Assembly: GCA_017625695.1 (NCBI GenBank)
Contig: JAGAKI010000020.1
Span: 1-64,000, forward strand
From: Clostridia bacterium
GTDB taxonomy: Bacteria; Bacillota; Clostridia; UMGS1840
Direction: 5' to 3'
Length of the DNA stretch: 64,000 bases
Made by a program: the position numbers and the translations under genes. Each line of letters starts with the position of its first letter. The stretch's first letter is position 1. Below are positions 7,287-16,679 of the stretch, one piece after another. The notes under the pieces are model-generated. The model saw only the letters and a program-made list of their open reading frames with translations. It was not told the DNA's origin and made no database searches.

Positions 7287-7845
7287 ATACAATCGGTTCG
7301 CCTTTCCCGTTAAATAAGGGAAGCGGTTCCAGATAGAGTAAATCTTCTCTGCCCACTGCATCCCCTTCTGCAAGGACTGCCATTTTTCCGACGATATTAC
7401 CGCCTGCAAGGTTCACCAGCTTTTCCAACGCCAAAAGAGATTCTCCGGTGCTGATAACATCATCCACAATCAGCACCCGTTTGCCACGAAGCATTTGGGT
7501 TTCTCTTTCTCCGATGCATAAGGTCTGAGTTTGTGCAGTGGTAATAGAGTCCACATCGGTAGTGATGAGGTTTTTCATATAGAGTTTGGGGCCTTTTCTG
7601 GCAACCACATAATGGTTGACCCCTTCCTGACGTGCCATTTCGCAAATCAAGGGGATTCCTTTTGCCTCTGCGGTAATTAACACATCATGCTCGGGAGCTT
7701 TTTTTAACAGCTCTCTGGCACAGCATTCGGTTAATTCCACATCACCAAACATAATGAAAGCACCGATGTATAAATCTTCCCCAATAGGACAAAGGGGAAG
7801 TTGCCGGGTTACCCCGGCAATTTCCATTTCGTAATGGTCTGTCAT
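7285..7845 (-). CDS. Purine phosphoribosyltransferase family protein
   Basis: A 186-residue type I phosphoribosyltransferase. The PRPP loop is VLIVDDVISTGES (about residues 125-137), preceded by a conserved AKGIPL segment. It resembles the adenine/xanthine phosphoribosyltransferase group, which transfers ribose 5-phosphate from PRPP to a purine base. It lies 21 bp behind a purine permease gene, so import and salvage are probably coupled. Which base it prefers is not evident. No purine riboswitch was seen upstream of the operon. Confidence 0.82.
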   Translation of the reverse strand: MTDHYEMEIAGVTRQLPLCPIGEDLYIGAFIMFGDVELTECCARELLKKAPEHDVLITAEAKGIPLICEMARQEGVNHYVVARKGPKLYMKNLITTDVDSITTAQTQTLCIGERETQMLRGKRVLIVDDVISTGESLLALEKLVNLAGGNIVGKMAVLAEGDAVGREDLLYLEPLPLFNGKGEPIV

Positions 7846-7866
7846 AAAATTTCAACCTTTCAATTC

Positions 7867-9228
7867 TTAAACGCCCGGTATTACCAATGTTGCGATATAA
7901 CATGCAAATAATGCGAAAGAAATCCACATAATTGCACTGATGTCTTTAATCTTACCGGTTAATACCTTTAAGATAACCCAGGAAACGATACCAAACATAA
8001 TACCGGTTGCGATAGAATATGCAAAAGGCATCATAACAACCGCTAAGAATCCGCCGATAACGTCTGCGATATCGCCATCAAATTTCATATTTTTAATAGC
8101 AGACAACATTAAGATACCAACATACAGCATAGCAGGTGTGGTAGCAAAAGAAGGAATTGCTAAGAAAATAGGAGCAAATACGATTGCGATTAAGAACATA
8201 ACACCGGTGGTTAATGCAGTCAGACCGGTTTTACCGCCTGCAGCAACACCTGCAGAAGATTCTACATAACTGGTAACGGTAGAAGTACCTAAGCAAGCAC
8301 CTACAACAGTACCAACAGCGTCTGCCATTAAAGCACCGCCTGCATTGGGCAGAGTGCCGTCTTCTTTGGTCAGACCGGCTTTCTGAGTAACACCGATTAA
8401 GGTACCAACGGTATCAAAAATATCGGTATATAAGAAAGTGAATACAACAATTGCAAAAGATGCAAAGTTTTTCACAACGTAGCCAAAGTCAAACTGGAAC
8501 AGTGCGGGAGCCGCAAAATTGGATTTGATAGCATCCCAGGACAGAGACGGAATTACAGAATAAACACCGTTTGCCGGATCCGGAACGTACCAGCCAACCA
8601 ATTCAAAAATGATACCTAAAATCCAGGTAGCGATGATACCAAGTAAAATGCCGCCGGGAACTTTTTTATACTGCAATACGCCAATAATGAGTAAACCAAC
8701 GATAGATAAAATTACCGGAATGGAGGATAAATCACCAAGTGCTACAGTAGTAGCGGGATCAGCAACGATAACTTTGGAGTTAATCAGAGCAATAATGGTG
8801 ATAAACAAACCGATACCGGCAGTAATACCGAATTTTAAGTTGGTCGGAATTTTGTTTACCAATGCTTCTCTGAATTTAAACAAAGACAAAATGATGAAGA
8901 TAATACCTTCTACAAATACTGCGGTCAGGGCTACCTGGTAAGAACAACCCATTGCACCGCAAACGGTGAATGCAAAGAACGCATTCAGTCCCATACCGGA
9001 TGCTAAAGCTACCGGATAGTTTGCGAAAAACGCCATACAAATGGTTGCGATTGCTGCAGAAATTGCAGTTGCCATGAAGATTGCAGGTGCCGATGCCCCT
9101 GCAATGCCGCCTAAGTAGCTGGGGTTAACAGCCAAAATGTAAGCCATTGCCAAAAATGTGGTAATACCGGCAATGATTTCCGTTTTGACATTTGTGCCGT
9201 GTTCTTTCAATTTGAACAGTTTTTCCAT
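7867..9228 (-). CDS. NCS2 family purine permease (PbuG/AzgA-like)
   Basis: A 453-residue polytopic membrane protein with about 12-14 hydrophobic segments. It starts MEKLFKLKEHGTNVKTEI, then GITTFLAMAYILAVNP and NYPVALASGMGLNAFF, all signatures of the AzgA/PbuG hypoxanthine-guanine-adenine subgroup of nucleobase:cation symporters. The second half has DIFDTVGTLIGV and TSTVTSYVESSAGVAAGG, the substrate and ion region. It is transcribed from a promoter at 9270-9298, with AAAGGAG at the start, and is followed by the phosphoribosyltransferase. Specificity within purines is inferred from the subgroup. Confidence 0.9.
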   Translation of the reverse strand: MEKLFKLKEHGTNVKTEIIAGITTFLAMAYILAVNPSYLGGIAGASAPAIFMATAISAAIATICMAFFANYPVALASGMGLNAFFAFTVCGAMGCSYQVALTAVFVEGIIFIILSLFKFREALVNKIPTNLKFGITAGIGLFITIIALINSKVIVADPATTVALGDLSSIPVILSIVGLLIIGVLQYKKVPGGILLGIIATWILGIIFELVGWYVPDPANGVYSVIPSLSWDAIKSNFAAPALFQFDFGYVVKNFASFAIVVFTFLYTDIFDTVGTLIGVTQKAGLTKEDGTLPNAGGALMADAVGTVVGACLGTSTVTSYVESSAGVAAGGKTGLTALTTGVMFLIAIVFAPIFLAIPSFATTPAMLYVGILMLSAIKNMKFDGDIADVIGGFLAVVMMPFAYSIATGIMFGIVSWVILKVLTGKIKDISAIMWISFALFACYIATLVIPGV

Positions 9229-9269
9229 TTTGAAGTTACACTCCTTTTTTTAAAATAAATTCCAATAAT

Positions 9270-9298
9270 ATTATACAAAACTTTGTGCGTTTTTTCAA
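9270..9298 (-). promoter_or_regulatory. Sigma-A promoter of the purine salvage operon
   Basis: TTGAAA (9298-9293), 17-nt spacer, TATAAT (9275-9270) on the minus strand, about 40 nt upstream of the permease start. The rest of the 150-bp gap to the next gene shows nothing else. Confidence 0.75.
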
Positions 9299-9381
9299 GT
9301 AATTTTGTGAGTTTTCGATATAATTGTTACTTTTCACAAAAACAGATAGGCAAAAACTACAAAATTACCAAAAAAATCTTC

Positions 9382-9930
9382 TTATTTCAACACACCGGAC
9401 TCCGTCGCAAGATAAGAAAGTGAAATATCATGAGACTCGGAAAACACACTTTCCCGGAGCGTTTTCTCGTAGCACAACCCACAGGTTATGCCGGAAAAGT
9501 CCTTCAGATAGCGGTCATAATACCCTGCTCCGTATCCGATACGGTATTTTTGTTTATCAAAACCAAGACCCGGCACAAAAATCAAATCTATGTTATGTTT
9601 TGAAATTTCCTCATTAGAGACTGGTTCCATAATTCCATAGGCAGATAGTGAAAACTCCACTGCCTCCGCTGCCTGCACGGCAATCATTTCTGTTTTGGAA
9701 ATACATTTTGGAAAGAGGCAGATTTTCCCCATATCCCGGCACGCTTTCCACAACAAATCTGTTTTCACTTCGCTGTTTGCTGAACGATACAGCAAAACTG
9801 TTTTCGCAGACACAAACCAAGGTTCTTTGATGATCTGTTTGGTTATTTTTTGAGAAGAATCTTCAATTTCATATTCCGACAGATTATTTCGTATGGTTCT
9901 TAATTGATTTCTAAGCTCTTTCTTTTCCAT
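9382..9930 (-). CDS. 5-formyltetrahydrofolate cyclo-ligase
   Basis: A 182-residue cytosolic enzyme that makes 5,10-methenyltetrahydrofolate from 5-formyl-THF and ATP. Signatures are the N-terminal KKELRNQLRTIRNNLS helix, FVPGLGFD (about 126) and the glycine-rich RIGYGAGYYDRYL segment (about 137-149), the ATP/folate site of this family. A hairpin terminator separates it from scfA upstream, so it is either read through at low level or has its own weak promoter, which I could not locate. Confidence 0.92.
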   Translation of the reverse strand: MEKKELRNQLRTIRNNLSEYEIEDSSQKITKQIIKEPWFVSAKTVLLYRSANSEVKTDLLWKACRDMGKICLFPKCISKTEMIAVQAAEAVEFSLSAYGIMEPVSNEEISKHNIDLIFVPGLGFDKQKYRIGYGAGYYDRYLKDFSGITCGLCYEKTLRESVFSESHDISLSYLATESGVLK

Positions 9931-9950
9931 AGAACAACTCTCTTTCTACG

Positions 9951-9978
9951 AAAAAAGACGGGAAAACCCGTCTTTTTA
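9951..9978. terminator. Terminator downstream of scfA
   Basis: Inverted repeat AAAAGACGGG / CCCGTCTTTT around AAAA, with T-runs on both strands. It ends the yajC-TIGR04086-scfA transcript on the minus strand, before the folate cyclo-ligase gene. Confidence 0.85.
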
Positions 9979-9995
9979 TCTTTCATATGAAAAAC

Positions 9996-10136
9996 TTATT
10001 TCTGTTCGCATTTCTGGTTTGCAACGGTGCAAGAAGTTTTGCAAGCAGACTGACAAGAAGTCTGACATTCGCCACAACCTTTTTTTGCTAAGTTTTCTGC
10101 TAAGTTTTTGGTGGTTAAGGTTTTAATCTGTTTCAT
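9996..10136 (-). CDS. scfA: SCIFF peptide precursor (six-cysteine ranthipeptide)
   Basis: A 46-residue peptide with six cysteines (positions 21, 24, 28, 32, 36, 43) in the CGECQTSCQSACKTSC context and a leader beginning MKQIKTLTTKNLAE. These are diagnostic of the Clostridia-wide SCIFF family, ribosomal peptides in which a radical SAM maturase installs thioether crosslinks. The start overlaps the TIGR04086 stop (ATGA), and AAGGAAAGG lies upstream. The same frame is open further upstream, but that extension is antisense-frame noise over TIGR04086. The maturase gene scfB usually follows directly; here a terminator and a folate gene follow instead. Confidence 0.93.
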   Translation of the reverse strand: MKQIKTLTTKNLAENLAKKGCGECQTSCQSACKTSCTVANQKCEQK

Positions 10137-10513
10137 AATCGTGAAATTCCTTTCCTTATATTGTTTGGTTTTGTTTTCTGATTGATCCCCACCATTCCGC
10201 CGACCATTGCAACAGCCAGAAGAATGAGAGAACTGAATATGCGAACCCTTGCCTGAAAAACAAGCGTTAACACTATGTATCCTGCAACAAACAGCACTCC
10301 TGCCCATAAGCCTTTCATAAAGCCTTTCCGTTTTGCACCCTTTGCAGCACGATAACCGGAAAGCAATGCGGCAATATAGGTAATGGCTCCGCCAACCCAC
10401 GAAATTGCCACCTCTGGAATGTAAAATATATGAAACACCAGAGCCGACAACAGCACTCCGACAAATAAAACCAACCAGCCTGTTACTGCTGCACGTATGA
10501 TTCTGTTACTCAC
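10133..10513 (-). CDS. TIGR04086 family membrane protein
   Basis: A 126-residue protein with four hydrophobic segments and basic loops (AKGAKRKG in the middle). In Clostridia this family sits beside yajC and scfA, as here. Its role is unknown. I start it at GTG (10513) because AAGGAG lies eight bases upstream. The ATG at 10546 is 11 codons earlier with no good ribosome-binding site. It overlaps scfA by four bases, so the peptide may be translationally coupled to it. Confidence 0.8.
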   Translation of the reverse strand: MSNRIIRAAVTGWLVLFVGVLLSALVFHIFYIPEVAISWVGGAITYIAALLSGYRAAKGAKRKGFMKGLWAGVLFVAGYIVLTLVFQARVRIFSSLILLAVAMVGGMVGINQKTKPNNIRKGISRL

Positions 10514-10606
10514 CGAAGTTACTCCTTCCTGTTCGGAATGATTCATTGCAGTTCACTTCCAATCCAAAAAATAGTTTTGGTATATTATATTGGAAGCGAG
10601 TGGAAA

Positions 10607-10909
10607 CTATGCCTTTTCTTTTTGTTCCACAGATTTAATCGCCCATTTCTGAAGCACCAGCTTGGTATTATCAGAGCCGACTTCAACGGTAACAGTAGTA
10701 TCTTTAATCTGAGAAACCCTGCCTTCGATGCCTCCGATGGTAACAATAGCGTCACCTTTTTGCATATTAGCAAGCATTTCTTTGAATTTTTTGTCTTTCT
10801 TTTTCTGAGGTAAAATAATCAGAAAATAAAACACCACAATCATGATAATCAGCGGTAAAAATGAGCTGAGCATTGCACCCATATCCTGACCCTGCGGCAT
10901 TTTGTTCAC
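10607..10909 (-). CDS. yajC: Preprotein translocase subunit YajC
   Basis: A 100-residue protein with one N-terminal transmembrane helix (about 13-32, LIIMIVVFYFLIILP) followed by the family signature PQKKKDKKFKEML and a beta-rich soluble domain with GDAIVTIGGIEG. YajC associates with SecDF and YidC at the Sec translocon. It is the first gene of the transcript leading into TIGR04086 and scfA. Confidence 0.93.
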   Translation of the reverse strand: MNKMPQGQDMGAMLSSFLPLIIMIVVFYFLIILPQKKKDKKFKEMLANMQKGDAIVTIGGIEGRVSQIKDTTVTVEVGSDNTKLVLQKWAIKSVEQKEKA

Positions 10910-10942
10910 CTACTTTCCGTAAAGAATTCGTTTATCATAGGT

Positions 10943-10971
10943 ATTATATACCATTTTCAATCACTTTGCAA
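10943..10971 (-). promoter_or_regulatory. Sigma-A promoter of yajC-TIGR04086-scfA
   Basis: TTGCAA (10971-10966), 17-nt spacer, TATAAT (10948-10943) on the minus strand, about 35 nt upstream of yajC. Confidence 0.75.
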
Positions 10972-11019
10972 GCGTTTTAGGGAAATTCTTTTTCATTTTT
11001 TTGAGAAAATGTGAAAATA

Positions 11020-12414
11020 CTACTCCGCTTTGTGCCATTTTACCCCTTCACGGGTATCTTCAATCACAATTCCCATAGCTAAAAGTTCTGCACGGATTTC
11101 ATCTGCCCGTCCAAAATTCTTTTCTTTTTTCGCCTGGGTACGTTCTGCGATTTTTGCTTCCACAAGTGCTACATCCACATTGGAGTCTTCTTCCACTCTT
11201 GCAATATTTAATACGCCGGTTAATTCTTTCAACAGGCTGTATGCCGCATCCACATAACCTTTGGTGGCATTTTCCTTGGTTTTGGTGTTGATTTCACGTA
11301 CCAATTCAAAAACAATACCGATTGCTTCTGCAGTGTTTAAATCGTCATCCATTGCAGTGATGAATTTCTCACGGAACGAAGCGAGGCTTTCTTGTTCTTC
11401 GGCAGTCACAGCAACATCTGCCACTTTATCTGACAGAAATTCCAGGTTTTTCATACAGGTTACAATACGTCCCAAGCCGGTTTTTGCCTGTTCCAGCAGT
11501 TCATCGGAGAAGTTAATGGGACTTCTGTAATGAGCAGATAACATAAAGAAACGAAGCACATCATAAGGGAATTTTTCCGCTAAGTCACGGACGGTGAAGA
11601 AATTGCCTAACGATTTTGACATCTTGCGGTTATCAATGTTGATATAACCGTTATGCATCCAATAGTTGGCAAAGGGAACGCCGTTTGCAGCCTCAGACTG
11701 TGCAATTTCGTTTTCATGATGCGGGAAAGATAAATCCTTACCGCCACAATGAATATCAATGGTTTTTCCCAAGTATTCATTTACCATGGCACTACATTCA
11801 ATATGCCAGCCGGGACGTCCTTCGCCCCAGGGAGAGGTCCAGGAAGGCTCCCCTTCTTTTTTTGCTTTCCAAATGGCAAAGTCCATAGGATCTTTTTTAT
11901 CTTCATTGACGTTGATTCTTGCCCCTGCTTCCAAGTCTTCCAACGGCTGATGAGACAACTTTCCGTAGGGTTTGAATTTTTTGGTTTCAAAATATACGTC
12001 ACCGTTTTTTTCGTAAGCGTAACCTTTTTCAATCAAGGTTTCGCACATTTTGATAATCTGCGGAATGACATCGGTAGCTCTGGGATGCACATCTGCTTCT
12101 CCAACCCCAAGACCTTTCGCATCGGTATAATATTCTTGAATGAATCTGTCTGCCAGTTCCCTTACAGTAATTCCCTCTTCGTTGGCACGCTTAATCATTT
12201 TGTCGTCAATATCGGTAAAATTCTGCACAAATTTCACTTCATATCCACGGTATTTAAAATATCTTCTTAAGGTATCAAAAATGATAAAAGGACGGGCATT
12301 CCCCAAATGGAAATAGTTATATACGGTAGGACCGCAGGCATAGATTTTTACCTTGTTTTCCTCCAGGGGCTTGAATTCCTCTTTTTGCATGGTTAATGTA
12401 TTAAAAATTTTCAT
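11020..12414 (-). CDS. cysS: Cysteinyl-tRNA synthetase
   Basis: A 464-residue class I aminoacyl-tRNA synthetase charging tRNA-Cys. The zinc/ATP site [16 protein letters not shown] (HIGH-type, about 27-42), zinc ligands WHIECSAM (about 203) and HHENEIAQS, and the KMSKSLGN motif (about 264-271) are all present; length is typical. Two ATGs are adjacent, and I take the second because AAGGAG is eight bases upstream. It lies directly behind the serine acetyltransferase domain, reproducing the cysE-cysS order seen in Bacillota. Confidence 0.96.
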   Translation of the reverse strand: MKIFNTLTMQKEEFKPLEENKVKIYACGPTVYNYFHLGNARPFIIFDTLRRYFKYRGYEVKFVQNFTDIDDKMIKRANEEGITVRELADRFIQEYYTDAKGLGVGEADVHPRATDVIPQIIKMCETLIEKGYAYEKNGDVYFETKKFKPYGKLSHQPLEDLEAGARINVNEDKKDPMDFAIWKAKKEGEPSWTSPWGEGRPGWHIECSAMVNEYLGKTIDIHCGGKDLSFPHHENEIAQSEAANGVPFANYWMHNGYINIDNRKMSKSLGNFFTVRDLAEKFPYDVLRFFMLSAHYRSPINFSDELLEQAKTGLGRIVTCMKNLEFLSDKVADVAVTAEEQESLASFREKFITAMDDDLNTAEAIGIVFELVREINTKTKENATKGYVDAAYSLLKELTGVLNIARVEEDSNVDVALVEAKIAERTQAKKEKNFGRADEIRAELLAMGIVIEDTREGVKWHKAE

Positions 12415-12417
12415 CAT

Positions 12418-14472
12418 TTATTCTCCTTCCTTCGATTGGGATGCCTCAAGTTTTTCAATGCGGGCAAGCATTCTGCATAATTCCTGAGATAAGGGGTCGG
12501 GAATGTGAGTCTGGTCCATCTGCCAGTCCGTAGCAGAAACTTTTACGTTGTTACGAACCACAATTCGTGCAGGCACACCCACACAAGTGCTGTTTTCCGG
12601 AACTTCCCGCAACACCACCGCATTGGCTGCAATTTTAGAATTATCGCCAACTGTAAAAGGACCAAGCACCTTGGCACCGCTTCCTATCATTACGTTTTTG
12701 CCGATGGTAGGATGACGTTTACCGGTATCTTTCCCGGTACCGCCTAAGGTCACATTCTGATAGATGGTACAGCCATCCCCTACTTCAGCAGTTTCGCCAA
12801 TGACAACCCCCATCCCGTGGTCTATCATCACACCACGACCGATTTTGGCACCCGGATGAATCTCAATTCCGGTAAAAGCTCTCACCGTCTGAGAAATCCA
12901 ACGTGCTAAAAAGAACAGTCTCCATTGGTACAGCCGATGGGCTGCCCGATGCCAGAACAAAGCGTGAATCCCCGGGGAAAGCAAAAATACTTCGATTACA
13001 TTTTTTGCGGCAGGGTCTTTTTCCATTACCGCACGGATATCTTCCCTGAGTCGTTTGAACAAATAGTTTCTCTCCTTTTTATCACCGATGCTGATTCCGT
13101 AAGCAGCAATCGGCATCAGAGCAAGCAGTGCCGGATAGGAGTACCGCTCCTGCACTTCAGCCAACAAATGTTGTGCCGCTATGCCCATCACAAAAATACA
13201 AATATATAATATGCCGTCTCGGCGTTTTTGTCTGAATAATTGATATGCCCCTATGAGTACACCCATCATAAGTAACAGGTGAAAGGCATTTGCCATATTT
13301 TTGGTCTGCCAGACTGCATCAAATGCCTCAAAACTGTGATCTTTTATCATATAATCGCAGACCAACATTTCGCCACCCCATAAGATGCCAAACTTGGTAA
13401 CAAACAGTTTGCAGTTCCCCAAAAAACCGTTGTCAGAAAACCGTTGGATGGCTTTTGTTTGCATATAGCCATGCACTTCATCCGGGGAAACAATTCCCTC
13501 TTTGGCAAGCGTGAGTGCCGCTTCATAATCCGATGCATTCCATAAGCCATTTTGTTTGGCATTGGCTCCCACATATAAATTATAGCCAAATGGTTTCGAT
13601 GCAATGGGTTGCCCGTTCAACTGTTGGAATCCAAAAAACAAACCGCTTACTATGCCCAGGTAGCAACCAACTGCAAGAAAAAACGAAAGCATTTGCTTTT
13701 TTCCCGGAATCAGACAAACTGCATACAGAAAAAATGCAAACATAATCAAAATCCCACAAGGACGGATGCCATTTAACACAGCTGTCAATACACCGAATGC
13801 GATCCCAAAACCAACCCTCGGTTTCTCCCAGAATAAAATGGCAAGATACAAAAGAACCACAAGCAAAAATCCAAACAGCATTTCAGTTGCCAAAAGCTCG
13901 GAATACAATACAAACGAAGGCGATATCGCATATAAGAACACAGTGAGATTAGCAATCTTTCTGTCAAAAAGTTTGATAGAACAGCCAAACAACACCAACG
14001 CTGTCAGCGTGTCTACAATCACATTACATACCTGTACTGCAATAGAATTCGCTCCAAAAAGCCGATAAATTCCGCTGAGCACATAAGAAAAACCAATGGT
14101 ATGCGGAAACATAGAGCCGTAATCTGAAAACAGCGTCTTTCCTTCTGATAAAAGTTCTGCCATTTCGTGATACAAATAGTAATCGGAAAACGGCTTGATA
14201 TCGATAGCTAAAACAACCCAAAGCCGAATCGTAAAACACAACATCAGACAGAATAACAAGCTGATTTTTTTCCGAGAAAAAAAACGGTAAAAGCAAACTG
14301 CCAAGCCGGTGTAACCAAGGGTGTATCCCAACAATCCCCACAAGGATTCTCCTTCGGTATAGAAGGGATTACAACCGCTTACAATCAGTGCACTTACAAA
14401 AGCAAACAAAGAAAACACTAAAAAAGCCAATCGGAAAAACCAGGCTGATTTTTCCTTTAGGGTATGCTTCAT
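12418..14472 (-). CDS. Membrane glycosyltransferase-like protein fused to serine O-acetyltransferase
   Basis: A 684-residue uninterrupted frame. Residues 1 to about 465 are a polytopic protein with 11-12 hydrophobic segments and the first-loop motif KPFSDY, resembling GT-C (GT39/ArnT-like) glycosyltransferases. Residues 471-684 are a complete serine acetyltransferase (CysE): helical [15 protein letters not shown] start, LHRAAH-like helix (WHRAAHRLY), and a left-handed beta-helix with [11 protein letters not shown] and GKRHPTIG carrying the catalytic residues. CysE makes O-acetylserine for cysteine synthesis, fitting the next gene, cysS. An internal ribosome-binding site and TTG at residue 471 could yield free CysE. 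I do not know this fusion as a standard architecture. Confidence 0.85.
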   Translation of the reverse strand: MKHTLKEKSAWFFRLAFLVFSLFAFVSALIVSGCNPFYTEGESLWGLLGYTLGYTGLAVCFYRFFSRKKISLLFCLMLCFTIRLWVVLAIDIKPFSDYYLYHEMAELLSEGKTLFSDYGSMFPHTIGFSYVLSGIYRLFGANSIAVQVCNVIVDTLTALVLFGCSIKLFDRKIANLTVFLYAISPSFVLYSELLATEMLFGFLLVVLLYLAILFWEKPRVGFGIAFGVLTAVLNGIRPCGILIMFAFFLYAVCLIPGKKQMLSFFLAVGCYLGIVSGLFFGFQQLNGQPIASKPFGYNLYVGANAKQNGLWNASDYEAALTLAKEGIVSPDEVHGYMQTKAIQRFSDNGFLGNCKLFVTKFGILWGGEMLVCDYMIKDHSFEAFDAVWQTKNMANAFHLLLMMGVLIGAYQLFRQKRRDGILYICIFVMGIAAQHLLAEVQERYSYPALLALMPIAAYGISIGDKKERNYLFKRLREDIRAVMEKDPAAKNVIEVFLLSPGIHALFWHRAAHRLYQWRLFFLARWISQTVRAFTGIEIHPGAKIGRGVMIDHGMGVVIGETAEVGDGCTIYQNVTLGGTGKDTGKRHPTIGKNVMIGSGAKVLGPFTVGDNSKIAANAVVLREVPENSTCVGVPARIVVRNNVKVSATDWQMDQTHIPDPLSQELCRMLARIEKLEASQSKEGE
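13060..13077 (-). promoter_or_regulatory. cysE: Internal ribosome-binding site and TTG start for CysE
   Basis: On the minus strand AAGGAG (13077-13072), nine bases, then TTG (13062-13060). The TTG is in frame with the fusion and falls exactly where stand-alone CysE proteins begin (LFKRLREDI against the usual MFKRLREDI). Translation from here gives a 214-residue CysE, normal for Bacillota. This suggests either two products from one frame or a recent fusion of two genes by loss of the upstream stop codon. Confidence 0.6.
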
Positions 14473-14508
14473 ATAGTGGCTCCTTTCCTAATGTTTGCTT
14501 ATTTGTTT

Positions 14509-14537
14509 ATTGTATATGATAATGGAGAAAATGTCAA
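14509..14537 (-). promoter_or_regulatory. Sigma-A promoter of the cysE fusion-cysS operon
   Basis: TTGACA (14537-14532), 17-nt spacer, TACAAT (14514-14509) on the minus strand, about 37 nt upstream of the fusion start, which has AAAGGAG. The leader is too short for a T-box. Confidence 0.8.
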
Positions 14538-14561
14538 TATTTTTCCATTGTTTTTGTAAAA

Positions 14562-16613
14562 TTACAGTTGACTGACAAACTCATTCTCCGAAAACATTTT
14601 TTCCACAGAGGTTCTTATTTTTTTATTCTTAGGCAAAACAAGGTCACAGTCTTCCGAAAGAACCGTTTCTGCCGCCTCTTTTGCCAGCCGTACCGTTTCC
14701 ATGGAGTAAGTCAGATTGGACAGTCGCATCGAGGGTAACCCATGTTGACGGGTTCCGAAAAATTCACCTGGCCCCCTATGTTTTAGATCAAATTCACTAA
14801 TCTGGAAGCCGTCGGTTGTTTTTTCCATAATCTCTAACCGTTTTTTTGCTTTCACATCCGCAAGATTCAAAAAACAGTAGGATTTCTTCTGTCCTCTGCC
14901 CACTCGACCCCGAAGCTGATGTAAGCTTGCCAAACCAAACCGTTCCGCATTTTCAATCACCATTACGGTAGCATTGGGAACATTGACGCCTACCTCTACT
15001 ACGGTAGTGGATACCAGCACATCGTATTCCCCGCTTGCAAATTGATTCATAACCGCATCTTTTTCGTCAGCTTTCATTTTTCCGTGAAGTAATCCGATGC
15101 GATATTCTTTTAAATAGCGGGTTTGCAATTCTTCCTGCACACGAATGGCATTTTCAGCATCCAAAGCTTCGCTTTCTTCAATCAGCGGACATACCACAAA
15201 AGCCTGATTCTTCTTGGCAAGCTCCTTTGACACAAATGAGTACACCAATTCCCGTTGTGTTTCTGACGCGATACGGGTAACAACCGGGATTCTTCCTTTG
15301 GGTAATTCGTCTATCACCGATACATCCAAATCACCGTATATAATCAAAGCTAACGTTCTGGGAATGGGAGTAGCCGTCATCACCAGACAATGGGGATTCT
15401 CGCCTTTTTTTGTTAATTCTGCTCTAGCCTTTACCCCAAAACGATGCTGTTCATCGGTAATCACAAGTCCCAGTTTTTGAAACTGTACGGTATCGTAAAT
15501 CAAAGCATGCGTTCCGATCACAAGGGAAATCTCCCCTGTATGCAGTCCATTCTGCACCGCAGTTTTTTCTTTCTTTTTCATCGATGAAACCAAAAGTTCT
15601 ACCGAAACGCCAAAGGCATCGAAATATGGCTTTAACCCCTCAAAATGCTGCCGGGCAAGGATTTCAGTGGGTGCCATCAAAACTGCCTGATACCCGCTTT
15701 GTGCACAAATGAGCATCGCCATTGCAGCAACCATGGTTTTCCCACTTCCTACATCTCCCTGGACCAATCGGTTCATCTGATACCCCTGCTTAAAATCGTA
15801 ACATATTTCACGGGTAACCCGTTTTTGGGCATCCGTTAACGGGAACGGAAGCTGTTTGGCAAATTCTTCTGCAATTTTATAATTGACAAGTTTGGGACCG
15901 GCTGCTTTTTTCTGTTTCAGTTTGAGTTTTCCCAATCCAAGCATCAAATAAAAAAGTTCTTCAAAAACCAGACGTTTTTTTGCAGAGGCAAGTTCTTCTT
16001 CTCCCGTAGGAAAATGAATATTTTCCAAAGCATATAACAATTCACACAAATGATATTTCTTACGGATGTCAAACGATAACGTTTCTTGAAGATGTTCCTT
16101 TGCGACCAAAAGGCATCCATGGGCAACCTTTTGCATCACCCCTTGCGTTAATCCCTTTGTTAACGGGTATTTTGGAATATAATTTTCAGAAAAATCTCCT
16201 CTTGCCACCGCTTTTTGAATAGCAGGATTGGTCATCTCGAAATAGCCGATACGACGGCTGACTTTACCAAACACGGTTATTTCCTGTCCGACTTTCAATT
16301 GATTGATTAAGTATTTCTGGTTAAAAAAGGTGATTTTCAATGTCCCGGTTTCATCTTCTGCCATCGCAGAAATCAAAGTCAGATTCTGACGGACTCTGCG
16401 GGAAGAAACATCTAAAATCCGAACGGTTACCGTAGCAGTTTCTTCATCAGAAAGATTTGCTACACATTTTTGATTCATTCGGTTTTCGTAGCTTTTCGGA
16501 AAAAAGTACAGCATATCGCCAACCGAAAAAATGCCAAGCTTCTGAAAATACGTCAGCCTGGCATTAGAAACTCCTGATATGTTAGAAATCGGCATCTGAA
16601 ACAAATCCATCAT
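14562..16613 (-). CDS. recG: ATP-dependent DNA helicase RecG
   Basis: A superfamily 2 helicase of about 683 residues that remodels stalled forks and Holliday junctions. It has an N-terminal wedge/OB domain (about 60-150), then Walker A GDVGSGKT (about 290), DEQH box ITDEQHRFG (about 390), TATPIPRT, and the C-terminal helicase motif QLRGRVGRG (about 583) followed by the TRG-like GPGEFFGTRQHG. Length is typical. Two adjacent ATGs (16613, 16610) follow AAAAGG; which is used is open. It follows fakA-yloU, an order common in Bacillota. Confidence 0.96.
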   Translation of the reverse strand: MMDLFQMPISNISGVSNARLTYFQKLGIFSVGDMLYFFPKSYENRMNQKCVANLSDEETATVTVRILDVSSRRVRQNLTLISAMAEDETGTLKITFFNQKYLINQLKVGQEITVFGKVSRRIGYFEMTNPAIQKAVARGDFSENYIPKYPLTKGLTQGVMQKVAHGCLLVAKEHLQETLSFDIRKKYHLCELLYALENIHFPTGEEELASAKKRLVFEELFYLMLGLGKLKLKQKKAAGPKLVNYKIAEEFAKQLPFPLTDAQKRVTREICYDFKQGYQMNRLVQGDVGSGKTMVAAMAMLICAQSGYQAVLMAPTEILARQHFEGLKPYFDAFGVSVELLVSSMKKKEKTAVQNGLHTGEISLVIGTHALIYDTVQFQKLGLVITDEQHRFGVKARAELTKKGENPHCLVMTATPIPRTLALIIYGDLDVSVIDELPKGRIPVVTRIASETQRELVYSFVSKELAKKNQAFVVCPLIEESEALDAENAIRVQEELQTRYLKEYRIGLLHGKMKADEKDAVMNQFASGEYDVLVSTTVVEVGVNVPNATVMVIENAERFGLASLHQLRGRVGRGQKKSYCFLNLADVKAKKRLEIMEKTTDGFQISEFDLKHRGPGEFFGTRQHGLPSMRLSNLTYSMETVRLAKEAAETVLSEDCDLVLPKNKKIRTSVEKMFSENEFVSQL

Positions 16614-16679
16614 GGTCACCTTTTCCTATGCTTTTTCCCAAACTTCTCAAAGTTTTCGGATTATTGTTATAGAATGATA

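Noticed and set aside
9229-9381. Purine riboswitch upstream of the purine permease
   Set aside because: Only about 40 nt separate promoter and start codon, and the conserved purine riboswitch core was not found.
10137-10400. In-frame upstream extension of scfA giving a 134-residue protein
   Set aside because: The extension overlaps the TIGR04086 gene in another frame, has no ribosome-binding site, and SCIFF peptides are about 46 residues.
11749-12270. Long plus-strand ORF opposite cysS
   Set aside because: Antisense shadow of a clearly assigned gene, with no start signal or recognisable motif.
14473-14561. Cysteine T-box or S-box upstream of the cysE fusion
   Set aside because: The leader is too short and lacks a T-box sequence.
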